A stretch of 64,000 nt of DNA from Polaromonas jejuensis NBRC 106434. Lineage in GTDB: Bacteria > Pseudomonadota > Gammaproteobacteria > Burkholderiales > Burkholderiaceae_C. How positions within the stretch are numbered: the stretch's first letter is position 1; each line of letters opens with the position of its first letter. A model generated the notes under the pieces. That model made no database searches and was not told the DNA's origin. It saw nothing but the letters and a program-made list of their open reading frames with translations. Shown piece after piece: positions 35,566 through 44,471 of this stretch. Made by a program: the position numbers and the translations under genes. The stretch is taken from contig NZ_BCYO01000002.1 in the NCBI RefSeq assembly GCF_001598235.1, forward strand, positions 186,001 to 250,000. Direction: 5' to 3'.

Positions 35566-36321
35566 ATGATCCCCAACACCCCCCTCATCCAAGACCAGGT
35601 CGCCCTTGTCACCGGCGCCAATGCCGGCATGGGCCTGGCCACCGCCCGCGCGCTGCTGGAGGCCGGCTACCGCGTGGCGGCCACCGACCTGCGCACCGAC
35701 CAGCTGGCCGGCCTGTCAGCCGCGCATGGCGACCGCCTGGCCTGCTTCATCATGGACGTGAGCGACTACGGCGCGGTGCATGCCGCCTGCGACCAGATCG
35801 AGGCACACTTCGGCCGCATCGACGTCTGCGTGAACAACGCCGGATTTTTGCAGTACGCCAATTGCGAACAGACGACGCCAGAGCTCTGGCACAAGACCCT
35901 GCGCATCAACCTGGACGGCGTTTTTTATGTGAGCCAGCGCGTGGCGCCGGGCATGAAGGCACGCGGTTTCGGCCGCATCGTGAACATGTCCTCGTACGGC
36001 GCCAAGACAGGCGGGCTGTCGCCATTGCCCGCCTACGCCGCCAGCAAGGGTGCAGTCATTTCGCTGACCTTCAGCTTTGCACGCGAATACGCGCCCTTCG
36101 GCGTGACCTGCAATGCGCTGGCCCCGACCTTCGTCAAAACGCAGATGCTGACCGAGCAGGTCAGCGCCGAGCGCCAGGCCGAGTTGCGCCAAAAGATACC
36201 GGTTGGCCGTTTTTGCGAGCTGGAAGAACTCGCGCACAGCGTGCTCTTTCTGGCGCACCCGCTCAGCGGCTTCATCACCGGCGAGGTGCTTGATCTCAAC
36301 GGTGGCCTGCAGTTCGATTGA
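35566..36321 (+). CDS. SDR-family oxidoreductase
   Basis: This is a 251-aa classical SDR with the nucleotide-binding TGANAGMG (about 16-23), NNAG, catalytic Tyr and Lys in YAASKG, and the C-terminal ITGEVLDLNGG. In the hexuronate locus it could act on a uronate or ketodeoxy sugar acid, for example a KduD-like dehydrogenase, but the substrate is not evident. The ATG at 35566 gives a standard length. The upstream open frame overlaps fructuronate reductase in another frame and is spurious. Confidence 0.85.
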   Translation: MIPNTPLIQDQVALVTGANAGMGLATARALLEAGYRVAATDLRTDQLAGLSAAHGDRLACFIMDVSDYGAVHAACDQIEAHFGRIDVCVNNAGFLQYANCEQTTPELWHKTLRINLDGVFYVSQRVAPGMKARGFGRIVNMSSYGAKTGGLSPLPAYAASKGAVISLTFSFAREYAPFGVTCNALAPTFVKTQMLTEQVSAERQAELRQKIPVGRFCELEELAHSVLFLAHPLSGFITGEVLDLNGGLQFD

Positions 36322-36473
36322 AGCGCCAACCTGAAACCGGCCAGGCCTTAACCGAAGCGATGGCGGGGCCTTGAGGTCTGGCGGTATAGGCGCACAAAGC
36401 CATCGCGCCCCCAAGCGACCCAGAGAGCCCAGAGAACCGTTGAGACCCCACCACTCTGGTTAGACTCTGCGCC

Positions 36474-37871
36474 ATGCGCCTCATCCCCTCCCTGACCCGC
36501 AAGCAAACCCTGCTGCTCACCGTGGCCGTCATTGCCGGGCTGGCGGTGGCGCTCTCTATGCTGTCGCGCTCCATCAGCCCCGCACCGCCGCGCCAGGCGG
36601 AGATGACGACCGGCGCGGTCGATGGGGCGGTGCACCAGTTTGCGCTCAGGTACCAAAGCTACCTCAAGGCCAACGGCGTGAGCCTCAAGCTCCTGCCCTC
36701 GAGCGGCGCGGTGCAAAACCTGGAGCGGCTCCACGCCGGCACGTCCATCGGCTTTATGCAGGGCGGGCTGGGCCAACTGGCGCTGGACCCGGCGGATGCC
36801 GATGCCGGGACACCGCTGCGTTCGCTGGGCGTGATCGGTTACGAGCCGGTGTGGCTCTTCACCTCCGCCGCGCTGGCCAGGCCGCTGGCCAAAGGCCTGG
36901 GCCCGCTGGCCGGCAAGAAGGTGGCGATTGGCGTCGAGGGCAGCGGCACGCGCAAGGTGGCGCTGGAGGTGCTGCAGAACTACGGCGTGACGGCGGCCAA
37001 TGCCACGCTCGTTGCCGAGGGCGGCCTCCTGGCGGCCAAGGATTTGATCGCCCAAAAACTGGACGCGCTGATACTGATTGGCGCGCCACAAACGCCCGCC
37101 GTGGAATTGCTGCTGGCGCAGCCCGGGGTGCAACTGGTGTCGCTGGCGCATGCCGAGGGGCTGACGCGGCGCCTGCCCTACCTGTCGCTGGTCACGCTCA
37201 AGGCCGGCTCGGTGGACCCGGCCCAGGACCTGCCGCGCGAAGACATCACGCTGCTGACCACCACGGCCAACCTGGTGGTTCAGCAGGACCTGCACCCGGC
37301 CTTGAGCTACCTGCTGCTGGAGGCGGCGCACGACATCCACCGGGGCGGCACGCTGCTGAACAAGCCGGGCGAGTTTCCCCACCCGCGCGCCACGGACTAC
37401 CCGCTGGCCGACGAGGCGGTGCGCTATTACAAGGACGGCCGGCCGTTTTTGCAGCGTTACCTGCCCTACTGGGCGGCCAATGCGCTGCAGCGCCTGCTGC
37501 TGGTGTTGGTGCCGCTGGTGGCGATTGCGGTGCCGCTGTTCAGGGTGGTGCCCATCCTGTTCGAGTTCCGCGAAAAAAGCCGGCTTTACCGCCGCTACGG
37601 CGCGCTGCTGGAGATGGAGCGCGACATCCAGTCGCGCCAGCTCAGCGCGGACGAGATCGCGCTGGCCACGGCCCAGCTCGACCAGATTGAAAACGACGTG
37701 AGCCACATGAAGTTTTCGCTGGACTTTTCAGACCGGGTCTACACCTTGCGCCAGCATGTGGACTATGTGCGCCGGCAGTTGCAGGCCCATAGCGGCGAAC
37801 TGCAAAAAGCCCCAGGCAAGCCGCAGGAGGGCCGAATAGCGGGTGCTATGCTCCCCCGCCATGAACCCTGA
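36474..37871 (+). CDS. TAXI-family solute-binding protein with C-terminal membrane segment
   Basis: This is a 465-aa protein. An N-terminal membrane anchor (about 11-30) precedes a TAXI-type (TRAP-associated extracytoplasmic immunogenic) binding domain: [28 protein letters not shown], and [20 protein letters not shown]. Near residues 337-360 a second hydrophobic helix ([20 protein letters not shown]) is followed by a cytoplasmic, charged, coiled tail. This two-anchor build differs from soluble TRAP binding proteins and suggests a membrane-tethered sensor or a non-transport role. No TRAP membrane genes are adjacent. Confidence 0.8.
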   Translation: MRLIPSLTRKQTLLLTVAVIAGLAVALSMLSRSISPAPPRQAEMTTGAVDGAVHQFALRYQSYLKANGVSLKLLPSSGAVQNLERLHAGTSIGFMQGGLGQLALDPADADAGTPLRSLGVIGYEPVWLFTSAALARPLAKGLGPLAGKKVAIGVEGSGTRKVALEVLQNYGVTAANATLVAEGGLLAAKDLIAQKLDALILIGAPQTPAVELLLAQPGVQLVSLAHAEGLTRRLPYLSLVTLKAGSVDPAQDLPREDITLLTTTANLVVQQDLHPALSYLLLEAAHDIHRGGTLLNKPGEFPHPRATDYPLADEAVRYYKDGRPFLQRYLPYWAANALQRLLLVLVPLVAIAVPLFRVVPILFEFREKSRLYRRYGALLEMERDIQSRQLSADEIALATAQLDQIENDVSHMKFSLDFSDRVYTLRQHVDYVRRQLQAHSGELQKAPGKPQEGRIAGAMLPRHEP

Positions 37872-38433
37872 CCCCGCCTCCAGCCTGCCCCGACTGATTT
37901 GCTTTAACAAGCCCTACGGCGTGCTCAGCCAGTTCACACCTGAAGGGCGCTGGCGCGGGCTGAAGGACTTCATCGCCATCCCCGGCGTCTATGTGGCCGG
38001 GCGGCTGGATGCGGACAGCGAAGGCCTATTGCTGCTGACCAGCGACGGCCAGCTGCAGGCCCGCATTGCCGACCCGCGCTTCAAGATGGAAAAGACCTAC
38101 TGGGTCCAGGTGGAAGGCGAGCCTGGCGAGGCCGCGCTGCAGGCCCTGCGCCAGGGCGTGCAGCTCAACGACGGCCCGACCCGCCCGGCCCGCGCCCGGT
38201 TGATGGCGCCGCCGCCCGCGCTCTGGGAGCGGGAGCCGCCGATTCGGTTGCGCGCCGCCATTCCCACCGCCTGGCTGGAGCTGGGCATTCGCGAGGGCCG
38301 CAACCGCCAGGTGCGGCGCATGACGGCGGCCGTGGGCTTTCCCACCCTGCGGCTGATACGCGCCGCCATAGGCCCCTACTCGCTGGACGGGCTCGCACCG
38401 GGAAGCTGGCGCGATGCCGACATGGGCGCCTGA
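37861..38433 (+). CDS. rRNA pseudouridine synthase, RsuA/RluE family
   Basis: This is a 190-aa pseudouridine synthase with the catalytic [14 protein letters not shown] motif (Asp at about 50) and the C-terminal [22 protein letters not shown] block. It lacks an N-terminal S4 domain, which favours the RluE type (23S rRNA U2457) over RsuA. It overlaps the end of the TAXI gene by 11 bases. The ATG at 37861 was chosen because family homology starts soon after ([14 protein letters not shown]). Confidence 0.87.
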   Translation: MNPDPASSLPRLICFNKPYGVLSQFTPEGRWRGLKDFIAIPGVYVAGRLDADSEGLLLLTSDGQLQARIADPRFKMEKTYWVQVEGEPGEAALQALRQGVQLNDGPTRPARARLMAPPPALWEREPPIRLRAAIPTAWLELGIREGRNRQVRRMTAAVGFPTLRLIRAAIGPYSLDGLAPGSWRDADMGA

Positions 38434-38448
38434 AACGCCAGCCCGGGC

Positions 38449-39033
38449 TCAGGGGGCCTGGTCCGTCGGCTCATCCCCCACCAGGTAGCGCTTCACCAGG
38501 TCGAAGAAGCTGTCATAAAACGCATCGGAGGCGATGGTTTCGCTGCTCACCTTGACCATGGAATCATTGCCCGAGGTAAATGGCAGCGAGACCGAGCCAA
38601 TCGCGCCCACGCCCAGGCTGGCCGAGTTGTTGCTCTTTTTCAGGGCGTAGCTGTCCTGCAGGGCGGTGACGAAACCCAGGCTGATGCTTCCGCTGGCATT
38701 TTCCGGTGCGCACACCACCCGTATCACCATCTGCAGGTGCGACTCGGCCTCGGGCTGAAAGCTTTTCTGGCCCTCCACCAGATCCGCCCGAGCGGTGTTG
38801 ATGATGTAGCCCTGGCTCAGCAGGGCGCGCCTGGCGGCCTCGCAGGTTTGCGCGGGGGTCGCGTCGAAGAGCCGGGAGTAGGTCGCGGTGGAACCGAATT
38901 TTTCCTGCAGGGGAAAGGCCTTCACGCCGGACCCGCAGCCTGCCAGCAGGCCCGACAGGCCCAAGAGCCCCGCCAGGCCGAGGCGCGCCAAAGGCCAGAC
39001 GGTTGATCGATCACGTATCCAGGACAACTTCAA
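38449..39033 (-). CDS. DUF2242 family lipoprotein
   Basis: This is a 194-aa protein with a lipoprotein signal: a hydrophobic stretch (about 15-30) ends in the lipobox LLAGC, with Cys33 as the lipidation site. The mature part, with YSRLFDATPAQTCEAARRALLSQGY and SYALKKSNNSASLGVGAIGSVSLPF, fits DUF2242, a family of unknown function found in Burkholderiales. It is probably anchored in the outer membrane. It is convergent with the pseudouridine synthase. Confidence 0.82.
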   Translation of the reverse strand: MKLSWIRDRSTVWPLARLGLAGLLGLSGLLAGCGSGVKAFPLQEKFGSTATYSRLFDATPAQTCEAARRALLSQGYIINTARADLVEGQKSFQPEAESHLQMVIRVVCAPENASGSISLGFVTALQDSYALKKSNNSASLGVGAIGSVSLPFTSGNDSMVKVSSETIASDAFYDSFFDLVKRYLVGDEPTDQAP

Positions 39034-39315
39034 AGCCAGGCACTCCTTCAGGCATCAAAAATCTTTTTTCGCTTGGCATGCAACACCCGCAACGCCGGGA
39101 GCCGCAGCCTGCGCCCCCATGGCTTGATCGCAGTGGCCGGGCAAAGTTGCATAGGCCGGCGGCGACGCGGTGAAGTGCGGCTCCGATTATCTCAGCGCCC
39201 CACGGGCCCCGGCCCCGTGGCCGGGAATGGCCGCGCCGTTTTCGGGGCGGCGCAAAGGCCGCTGGCGTTCAGACCGCGCTTGAAATGCCCGGCGGCGGCC
39301 CCAGAATAAGGACCT

Positions 39316-39762
39316 ATGACCGCCCTACTCCACATCGTCTGCCCGCACTGCCACACCACCAACCGCGTCCGCGCCGACCAGCTCGGCAGTGAGCCGACCT
39401 GCGGCAGCTGCAAAAAGGCGCTGTTTGAGGCGCACTCCGTCGCGCTTGACGAGGCGGCGTTTGACAAGCACATCGCCCGCAACCAGATTCCGGTGCTGGT
39501 CGATTTCTGGGCGCCCTGGTGCGGCCCCTGCCGCCAGATGGCGCCGGCTTACGAGCAGGCGGCGGCGCAGCTGGAGCCGCAAGTGCGCCTGGCCAAGGTG
39601 GACACCGAGGCCGTGCCCAGCCTGGGCGCGCGTTTCAACATTCGCAGCATTCCCACGCTGGCGCTGTTTGTGAACGGCCGCGAGGTGGCGCGCCAGCCCG
39701 GCGCCATGGGGGCGGCGGACATCGTGCGGTGGGTGCAGTCGCATTTGCGCCAGGGGCGCTGA
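39316..39762 (+). CDS. trxC: Thioredoxin 2
   Basis: This 148-aa protein has the TrxC layout. An N-terminal zinc-binding domain (Cys9, Cys12, Cys29, Cys32) is followed by a thioredoxin fold with the redox motif WCGPC (68-72) and the cis-proline region IPTLALF. It reduces disulphides in the cytoplasm, and in relatives it responds to oxidative stress. It stands alone on the plus strand. Confidence 0.95.
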   Translation: MTALLHIVCPHCHTTNRVRADQLGSEPTCGSCKKALFEAHSVALDEAAFDKHIARNQIPVLVDFWAPWCGPCRQMAPAYEQAAAQLEPQVRLAKVDTEAVPSLGARFNIRSIPTLALFVNGREVARQPGAMGAADIVRWVQSHLRQGR

Positions 39763-39822
39763 ATCGGGCCCTGGCTGAAGCCGACCGGCCCCGCCCCAGC
39801 CGGGTTGGGCACTTATGCCCGC

Positions 39823-39857
39823 GCCCTGTGAACCACCCTGTTGATAAGCCCCTGAAC
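39823..39857 (+). repeat. DnaA-box-type repeat, diverged copy
   Basis: GCCCTGTGAACCACCCTGTT followed by GATAAGCCCCTGAAC parallels the copies at 40309, 42211 and 56484. The box word is altered to TGTTGATAA. Confidence 0.5.
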
Positions 39858-40175
39858 AAGCCCGAAAACGCACGCCGGCATTGGGTTTGCAGACCCTGCT
39901 CAATGTTTGGGCAGCCCGCGGGGCGCACCGAAAGACCACGAGGCGTATGCCAGGTAGCCAGGACACCGGGATGGCGTTGCTTGCCGGGAAATGGTCCCAT
40001 GTACTGTCGCGCACCGAGCCGCGTTCAGGCCCGATTTACGCCAACACGGAAGGCCATGGCGGGTTTGCCGAATATCTGGATAAGTGGCTGCGCGAAATGG
40101 AATTCGTGGCCCAAGGGTTTTCCGCATCAGGCGGCCCGCGCCAAGCCCTGCCGGTTTGGCTTGCCCCTCAAAATG

Positions 40176-40228
40176 CTATGTTTTCAATAGCTTGAAACGC
40201 ATAGCCAGCAAGCGCTAACGGCCAATTG
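40176..40228 (+). repeat. GCTAT-family dispersed repeat
   Basis: It reads GCTATGTTTTCAATAGCTTG, then GCATAGCCAGCAAGCGC and TAACGGCC. It precedes a DnaA-box repeat by about 80 bp. Confidence 0.6.
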
Positions 40229-40308
40229 AATGCCTAAATCGGCAGCTGGGGTGCGACACCCGCTGCTGGCCCAGCCCCCCCTCTATTTCGCATGGGGTTC
40301 ACCCACAG

Positions 40309-40360
40309 CTTTACCCCCAGTTCCTGTGGGTCACCCTGTGGATAAAAGTGTGAACAAGAC
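40309..40360 (+). repeat. DnaA-box-type repeat
   Basis: CTTTACCCCCAGTTCCTGTG, then a perfect TGTGGATAA (40337-40345, complement of TTATCCACA), then GTGTGAACAAGAC. It shares its first half with the longer copies at 42211 and 56484. Confidence 0.6.
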
Positions 40361-40488
40361 GAAAAACCCGCGCCAGTTCTGGCCTGACAGCCGGTGCGCA
40401 GCAAACAGTCAGCGCCGGGGCCGCGGGCCAGCGCAGCGCCGATTGCCGCTGCGCTGGCCGATGGGCGCGCTGGCGCCGCCTGAGCCAC

Positions 40489-40959
40489 TTAAGCCACGCT
40501 CACGGTGATGCGGCGCGGCTTGGCTTCTTCTGCCTTGGGAATGGTCAGCGTGAGTACGCCGTTGACCAGCCGGGCAGCTATCTTGCCCGGGTCCAGTTCA
40601 TGGCTGAGGGTGAAGCTGCGCCGGTACTGCGGGTTCTGGACTTCACCGTAGATGAGTTCCACGTCGCCCGCCACGGGCACCGAGGCCGTGCCTTCAATCA
40701 CCAGGCTGTCGCCGCTGACGCGCACGCCCAGCCGCTCCTTGGACACGCCCGGCATGTCGGCGATCACGGTAATCCCCGCCTCGTCTTCAAAAATGTCCAC
40801 AGCGGGAAGGGTCGTAATGCCGGACTGGGAGGACTCCGTCCCGCCGGCCAGGAGCTCACCGCCCTGGCCGGTGGTTTCGCGGCTGCCCTCAGGCGTGCTG
40901 ACATCCTTGACATCGCGGCCGCTCGGCGTGCCGCGACTTACTTGATGGCGATGCTGCAT
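40489..40959 (-). CDS. Small heat-shock protein (Hsp20/alpha-crystallin family)
   Basis: This is a 156-aa Hsp20. A polar N-terminal arm rich in Gly, Ser, Thr and Glu (1-45) precedes the alpha-crystallin domain (about 50-150), with VDIFEDEAGITVIADMPGV, the YRRSFTL strand and the conserved LVNGVLTLTIPKAEE (the GVLT motif). Such proteins hold unfolding proteins for refolding by DnaK or ClpB. It follows the second hsp20 gene by 39 bp on the same strand and is probably co-transcribed. Confidence 0.9.
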   Translation of the reverse strand: MQHRHQVSRGTPSGRDVKDVSTPEGSRETTGQGGELLAGGTESSQSGITTLPAVDIFEDEAGITVIADMPGVSKERLGVRVSGDSLVIEGTASVPVAGDVELIYGEVQNPQYRRSFTLSHELDPGKIAARLVNGVLTLTIPKAEEAKPRRITVSVA

Positions 40960-40998
40960 GGCATGCTCCTTTCTTGCATTTCTTGAAAAAAATGGGCT

Positions 40999-41439
40999 TT
41001 AGTTGACGCTGATCTGGCGCGGCCGGGAGGCCTCGCGCCGGGCCACGGTCACCCGCAGCACGCCGTCGCGGCAGCTGGCTTCTATCCTGGCCGGGTCGGC
41101 ATCTTCGGGCAGGGAAATCACGCGGCGAAAGCTCCCCTTGAAGCGTTCCTGCGCGTACACGGCGGTGTTGTCGCCGCCCGCGGGGGCATCGTCCTTGCGC
41201 TCGCCGGCAATGACCAGCAGGCCCTTGTCGATGGTGATCTGCAGCTCGGCCGGGTCAAGCCCCGGCACCAGTGCCAGCACTTCAATGGCACCGGCGGTGC
41301 TGCCGACGTTGATCGCCGGGAAGCTGCGGCGCGACAGGGCGCGAAGGCTGCTGCCCGGACGGAAGGCCTGCTCAAAACTTTGCTGCAGGCGATTGAGCTC
41401 GCCGAACAGCTCGCCATAGAGGTCCAGAGTTCCATTCAT
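40999..41439 (-). CDS. Small heat-shock protein (Hsp20 family)
   Basis: This is a 146-aa Hsp20. The N-terminal arm, FGELNRLQQSFEQAFRPG, is of the usual oligomerising type. The alpha-crystallin domain shows IEVLALVPGLDPAELQITID, FKGSFRRVISLPEDAD and the CRDGVLRVTVARRE block. The ATG at 41439 has AAAGGAG at good spacing; starts at 41448 and 41469 are less well placed. It is the first gene of the two-gene heat-shock unit. Confidence 0.9.
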   Translation of the reverse strand: MNGTLDLYGELFGELNRLQQSFEQAFRPGSSLRALSRRSFPAINVGSTAGAIEVLALVPGLDPAELQITIDKGLLVIAGERKDDAPAGGDNTAVYAQERFKGSFRRVISLPEDADPARIEASCRDGVLRVTVARREASRPRQISVN

Positions 41440-41765
41440 GATGCGCATCTCCTTTCCCTGGAAAATCATGAAGGGGCCAACAGATCCAGGGTTCTGTTGC
41501 CGGCTGGCGCCACGCGCCAGCCTTGGGAAAAACCATGGCCGAGGGGGGGCCCGGCCACCCCTGAAAACATTTACTTATTAGCGGGCAGACAGATTTCAAG
41601 AGCCGCCGGATCGACAGGATTCAAGCGTGCGGCGGACGCGCGGCGTTGTTCAATGGATGTTGGATTGATGTGGACCAGCAGCGTTCATCGTGTCACACTT
41701 GAAGTGGCATCGCTTCCCGTCGGGGAGCCCTCTCCGAGCCTGTGGAGCAAGCTCCTGGAGGAAAT
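41440..41765. promoter_or_regulatory. Divergent promoter region of the hsp20 pair and usp gene
   Basis: About 325 bp lie between divergent stress genes. On the minus strand CTTGAAA (41594-41600) is a good -35 word for either sigma-32 or sigma-70. A TAAGTA word follows 16 bp after TTGAAA. A textbook sigma-32 -10 (CCCCAT) is not at the right spacing, so heat-shock control is only suggested. No gene is evident here. Confidence 0.35.
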
Positions 41766-42203
41766 ATGTTTACACATCTTTTATTGCCAACCGATGGCTC
41801 CCCTGCGTCCGAATTCGCGATTCAAAACGCCATCGAGTTTGCCAAGCAGACGCATGCCAGGGTCACCGGCGTACATGTGATCCCGGAATTCCACGTGTTC
41901 ACCTACCAGACCGAGATGCTGGAGGACACCAGGGAGCAATACGCCAAGGAAAGCAAGGTGCAGGCCGCCAAGTTCCTGGCGACGATAGAACGCGCGGCCG
42001 AAGAGGCCGGCGTGGCCTGCGAGACGCTCACGCTGGTCGGCGACCATCCGTATGAAGCCATCATCAAGGTGGCCGAGGACAAGGGCTGCGACCTGATCGC
42101 CATGGCCTCGCATGGCCGCAAAGGCGTGAGCGGTTTGCTGATGGGCAGCGAGACGCAGAAAGTGTTGACCCATACCCAAAAGGCTGTGCTGGTATTTCAT
42201 TAA
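41766..42203 (+). CDS. Universal stress protein (UspA family)
   Basis: This is a 145-aa single-domain Usp. It opens MFTHLLLPTDGSPASEFA and has the nucleotide-binding GX2GX9G(S) pattern late, as ASHGRKGVSGLLMGSETQKVL, suggesting an ATP-binding member. GGAGGAAAT precedes the ATG at 41766. It is divergent from the hsp20 pair, consistent with a shared stress-response role. Confidence 0.9.
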   Translation: MFTHLLLPTDGSPASEFAIQNAIEFAKQTHARVTGVHVIPEFHVFTYQTEMLEDTREQYAKESKVQAAKFLATIERAAEEAGVACETLTLVGDHPYEAIIKVAEDKGCDLIAMASHGRKGVSGLLMGSETQKVLTHTQKAVLVFH

Positions 42204-42210
42204 ACCGCGC

Positions 42211-42320
42211 TTACCCCCAGTTCCTGTGGGCCAGTCTGTGGATAAGCCGCCCAACAACTCCGCAAAGCCCCGTCCCTGCTGGCTTTGCACAGGCTGCCCA
42301 TGAATTGATCAGGACGGCTG
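42211..42320 (+). repeat. DnaA-box-type long repeat, copy A
   Basis: About 110 bp are nearly identical to 56484-56593. They contain TTACCCCCAGTTCCTGTGGG, an exact TGTGGATAA (42237-42245), AACAACTCCGCAAAGCCCCG and CCATGAATTGATCAGG. A GCTAT repeat follows about 30 bp later. Confidence 0.75.
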
Positions 42321-42348
42321 GCACCGTGAACAATACCGGCCCGCCGTC

Positions 42349-42412
42349 ACTAGCTATAGTTTTTATAGCATCCTGGGCTGACCCTGCTAGGACTGGCGTC
42401 CAATTTCATGAC
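42349..42412 (+). repeat. GCTAT-family dispersed repeat
   Basis: It reads GCTATAGTTTTTATAGCATC, then CTGGGCTGACCC and GGCGTCC with a T-rich end. Confidence 0.55.
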
Positions 42413-42451
42413 CAACAAGCGGCCACCTCCCCGGCACCCTGCGGGTTAAGC

Positions 42452-43018
42452 CTATTTGTCAAGAACAGGCAGCGGGCTCGCGCTCGACGCCGGCACCGCC
42501 GTGCGGGCGGCGTTCATCACCATGGAGAGAAAGGCGTAATAGCCATTGATGCCTATCAGGTCAATCGCGCCCTTGTCGCCGAAGCGCTCGGTGGCGGCGG
42601 CCCAGGTCGTATCGGAGACCTGCTGATCGCGGTGCAGCTCGGTGCAGAAGTCGTACACCACGCCCTCGTCGGCGGGCATGGCCGGCGGCCGCTGGCCCTC
42701 GGCAATGGCCGCTATGGTGGCCTTGGCCACGCCTTCGCGTTCGGCAATCGGCGCATGGATGGCCCACTCGACCTGCTGGGTCCAGTGGCGCGCCGTGATC
42801 AAGATCGCCAGTTCGGACAAGCGCAGCCCCAGCGCATTGCGGTAGCGCAGGTACTCGCCCATGCGCTGGGCATGGGTCATCAGTTCGGGGCTGCGCAGCA
42901 GCGGCACAAAGGGCGAAATCAGCGCGCCGCGCGGGCCACGGATGATTTCGTCGGCATGCTCGCGCTGCTCGTCGGTCCAGGTTTCCGGCGGCAAGGGAGG
43001 GAGGCGGTCAACACTCAT
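42452..43018 (-). CDS. Carboxymuconolactone-decarboxylase-like (AhpD-fold) protein
   Basis: This is a 188-aa helical protein of the CMD/AhpD superfamily. It has PFVPLLRSPELMTHAQRMGEYLRY and LSELAILITARHWTQQVEWAIHAPIAE near residues 70-97. The AhpD-type CXXC pair is absent; the site reads VEWAIH, as in the decarboxylase-like branch. It is the last gene of the eight-gene minus-strand operon, 10 bp after the aminotransferase. The reaction is unknown. The ATG at 43018 was chosen over a longer frame that overlaps the aminotransferase. Confidence 0.83.
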   Translation of the reverse strand: MSVDRLPPLPPETWTDEQREHADEIIRGPRGALISPFVPLLRSPELMTHAQRMGEYLRYRNALGLRLSELAILITARHWTQQVEWAIHAPIAEREGVAKATIAAIAEGQRPPAMPADEGVVYDFCTELHRDQQVSDTTWAAATERFGDKGAIDLIGINGYYAFLSMVMNAARTAVPASSASPLPVLDK

Positions 43019-43028
43019 GCGCGGCCCC

Positions 43029-44369
43029 TCAGTTCGCCACGCCGGCCGCGGCCAACACCTGGGCAATCGAGGTGGCCAGCCGGTTGACGATCTGGTCCAC
43101 GTCGGCCTCGCTGACGATGAAGGGTGGCGCCAGCAGAACGTGGTCGCCATGGCGCCCATCGACCGTGCCGCCCATGGGATAGACCAGCAGACCGTTGGCC
43201 AGCGCCTGGGCCTTGATCCTGGCGTGCAGCTTGAGCTCGGGGTCAAAGGTGGCCTTGCTGGCCCGGTCGCGCACCAGCTCGATGCCGCAGAACAGGCCGC
43301 GGCCGCGAATGTCGCCCACATGGGGATGCTGGCCAAACTTCGCCTGCAGGGCGCGCATCAGGTAGGCCCCGCGCGACCGGACTTGCGGCATCAGTTGGTC
43401 GCGCTGAATGACTTTTTGCACCGCCAGTGCAGCCGCCGTGGCCATGGGGTGGCCAATGTAGGTGTGGCCATGCTGGAACAGGCCGCTGCCCTGGCGAATG
43501 GCCTCGATGATTTCGGCGCGTACCAGCACCGCGCCTATGGGCTGGTAGCCGCCGCCCAGGCCTTTGGCAATCGTCATCAGGTCGGGCACCACGCCCTCCT
43601 GCTCCACCGCATGCAGCGTGCCGGTGCGGCCCATGCCGCACATCACTTCGTCGGCAATGAAGAGAATGCCGTAGCGGTCGCAGAGTTCACGCACGCCCTT
43701 GAAGTAGCCGGGCGTGGGCGGCACGGCGCCCAGGGTGGCGCCCACCACGGGCTCGGCCACGAAGGCAATCACGCGCTGGGGGCCGATTTCCTGAAACTTG
43801 GCGTCCAGTTCCTGCAGCAGGCGCTGGGTGTAGGCGTCCTGGCTCTCGCCGTCCTGGCGGCCGCGGTATTCGTAGCAGGGCGAAACACGGCCCACGTCCA
43901 TGAGCAGCGGCGCAAACTGGCGGCGCCGCCATTCGTTGCCACCCACGGCCAGCGCGCCCAGCGTGTTGCCGTGGTAGCTCTGGCCGCGCGCCACAAACAG
44001 CGTGCGCTCGGGCTGGCCGATCTCGACGAAATACTGGCGCGCCAGCTTGAGCGCGGCCTCGACCGACTCGGAACCGCCGGAGGTGAAATAAACCTTGTCC
44101 ATGCCCCTGGGCGCATGCGCGGCCAGGTGGCTGGCCAGCTCTTCCGAGGCTTCGCTGGTGAAGAAGCTGGTGTGGGCATAGGCCAGCTTGTCGGTCTGGG
44201 CATGCATGGCGGCCAGCACATCGGGGTGCGCATGGCCCAGGCAGGAGACAGCGGCGCCGCCGCTGGCGTCGATGTAGGCCTTGCCCTGGGCATCCATGAT
44301 GTGAATGCCCCTGGCACCGACAGCCGTCAGCGGCGTGGATTGCAGGGAGCGGTGAATGATGTGGCTCAT
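43029..44369 (-). CDS. Class III aminotransferase
   Basis: This is a 446-aa fold-type I PLP enzyme. It has FTSGGSESVEAALKLARQY (phosphate-binding region), YHGNTLGALAVGG, and IADEVMCGMGRTG with the Asp that pairs with the pyridine nitrogen. The Schiff-base lysine is in MTIAKGLGGGYQPIGA. Class III enzymes act on omega-amino groups (beta-alanine, GABA, diamines) with pyruvate or 2-oxoglutarate. Placement after a polyamine-type transporter and two amide hydrolases suggests it removes an amino group released from the imported compound (inference). Confidence 0.9.
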   Translation of the reverse strand: MSHIIHRSLQSTPLTAVGARGIHIMDAQGKAYIDASGGAAVSCLGHAHPDVLAAMHAQTDKLAYAHTSFFTSEASEELASHLAAHAPRGMDKVYFTSGGSESVEAALKLARQYFVEIGQPERTLFVARGQSYHGNTLGALAVGGNEWRRRQFAPLLMDVGRVSPCYEYRGRQDGESQDAYTQRLLQELDAKFQEIGPQRVIAFVAEPVVGATLGAVPPTPGYFKGVRELCDRYGILFIADEVMCGMGRTGTLHAVEQEGVVPDLMTIAKGLGGGYQPIGAVLVRAEIIEAIRQGSGLFQHGHTYIGHPMATAAALAVQKVIQRDQLMPQVRSRGAYLMRALQAKFGQHPHVGDIRGRGLFCGIELVRDRASKATFDPELKLHARIKAQALANGLLVYPMGGTVDGRHGDHVLLAPPFIVSEADVDQIVNRLATSIAQVLAAAGVAN

Positions 44370-44471
44370 TGGAGATTTCCTGTCAACAAGTAGGGAACAC
44401 GTAGAAATAGCGTCAGGTCGAAATGGGTCGGCGTATCAAGCAGCCAAACCAAAGCCGTGGGACAAGGCCTC

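Larger units (their letters stand above)
39763..40488. other. 726-bp gene-free region with three repeats
   Basis: This is the longest gene-free stretch in the window. It holds a diverged DnaA-box repeat (39823-39857), a GCTAT repeat (40176-40228) and a better DnaA-box repeat (40309-40360). Short open frames exist (for example 39881-40195) but show no family pattern, and one ends within the repeat, so I do not call them. Confidence 0.6.

Noticed and set aside
39881..40195. 104-codon plus-strand frame in the 726-bp gap
   Set aside because: It has no family pattern or ribosome site and ends inside a GCTAT repeat.
39763..40488. Possible replication origin suggested by the DnaA-box word
   Set aside because: There is one good box, no dnaA, dnaN or gidA neighbour and no AT-rich unwinding region. 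The same box recurs in repeats elsewhere.
42861..44393. 510-codon plus-strand frame opposite the aminotransferase
   Set aside because: It is a shadow frame; the minus strand encodes a clear class III aminotransferase with all cofactor motifs.
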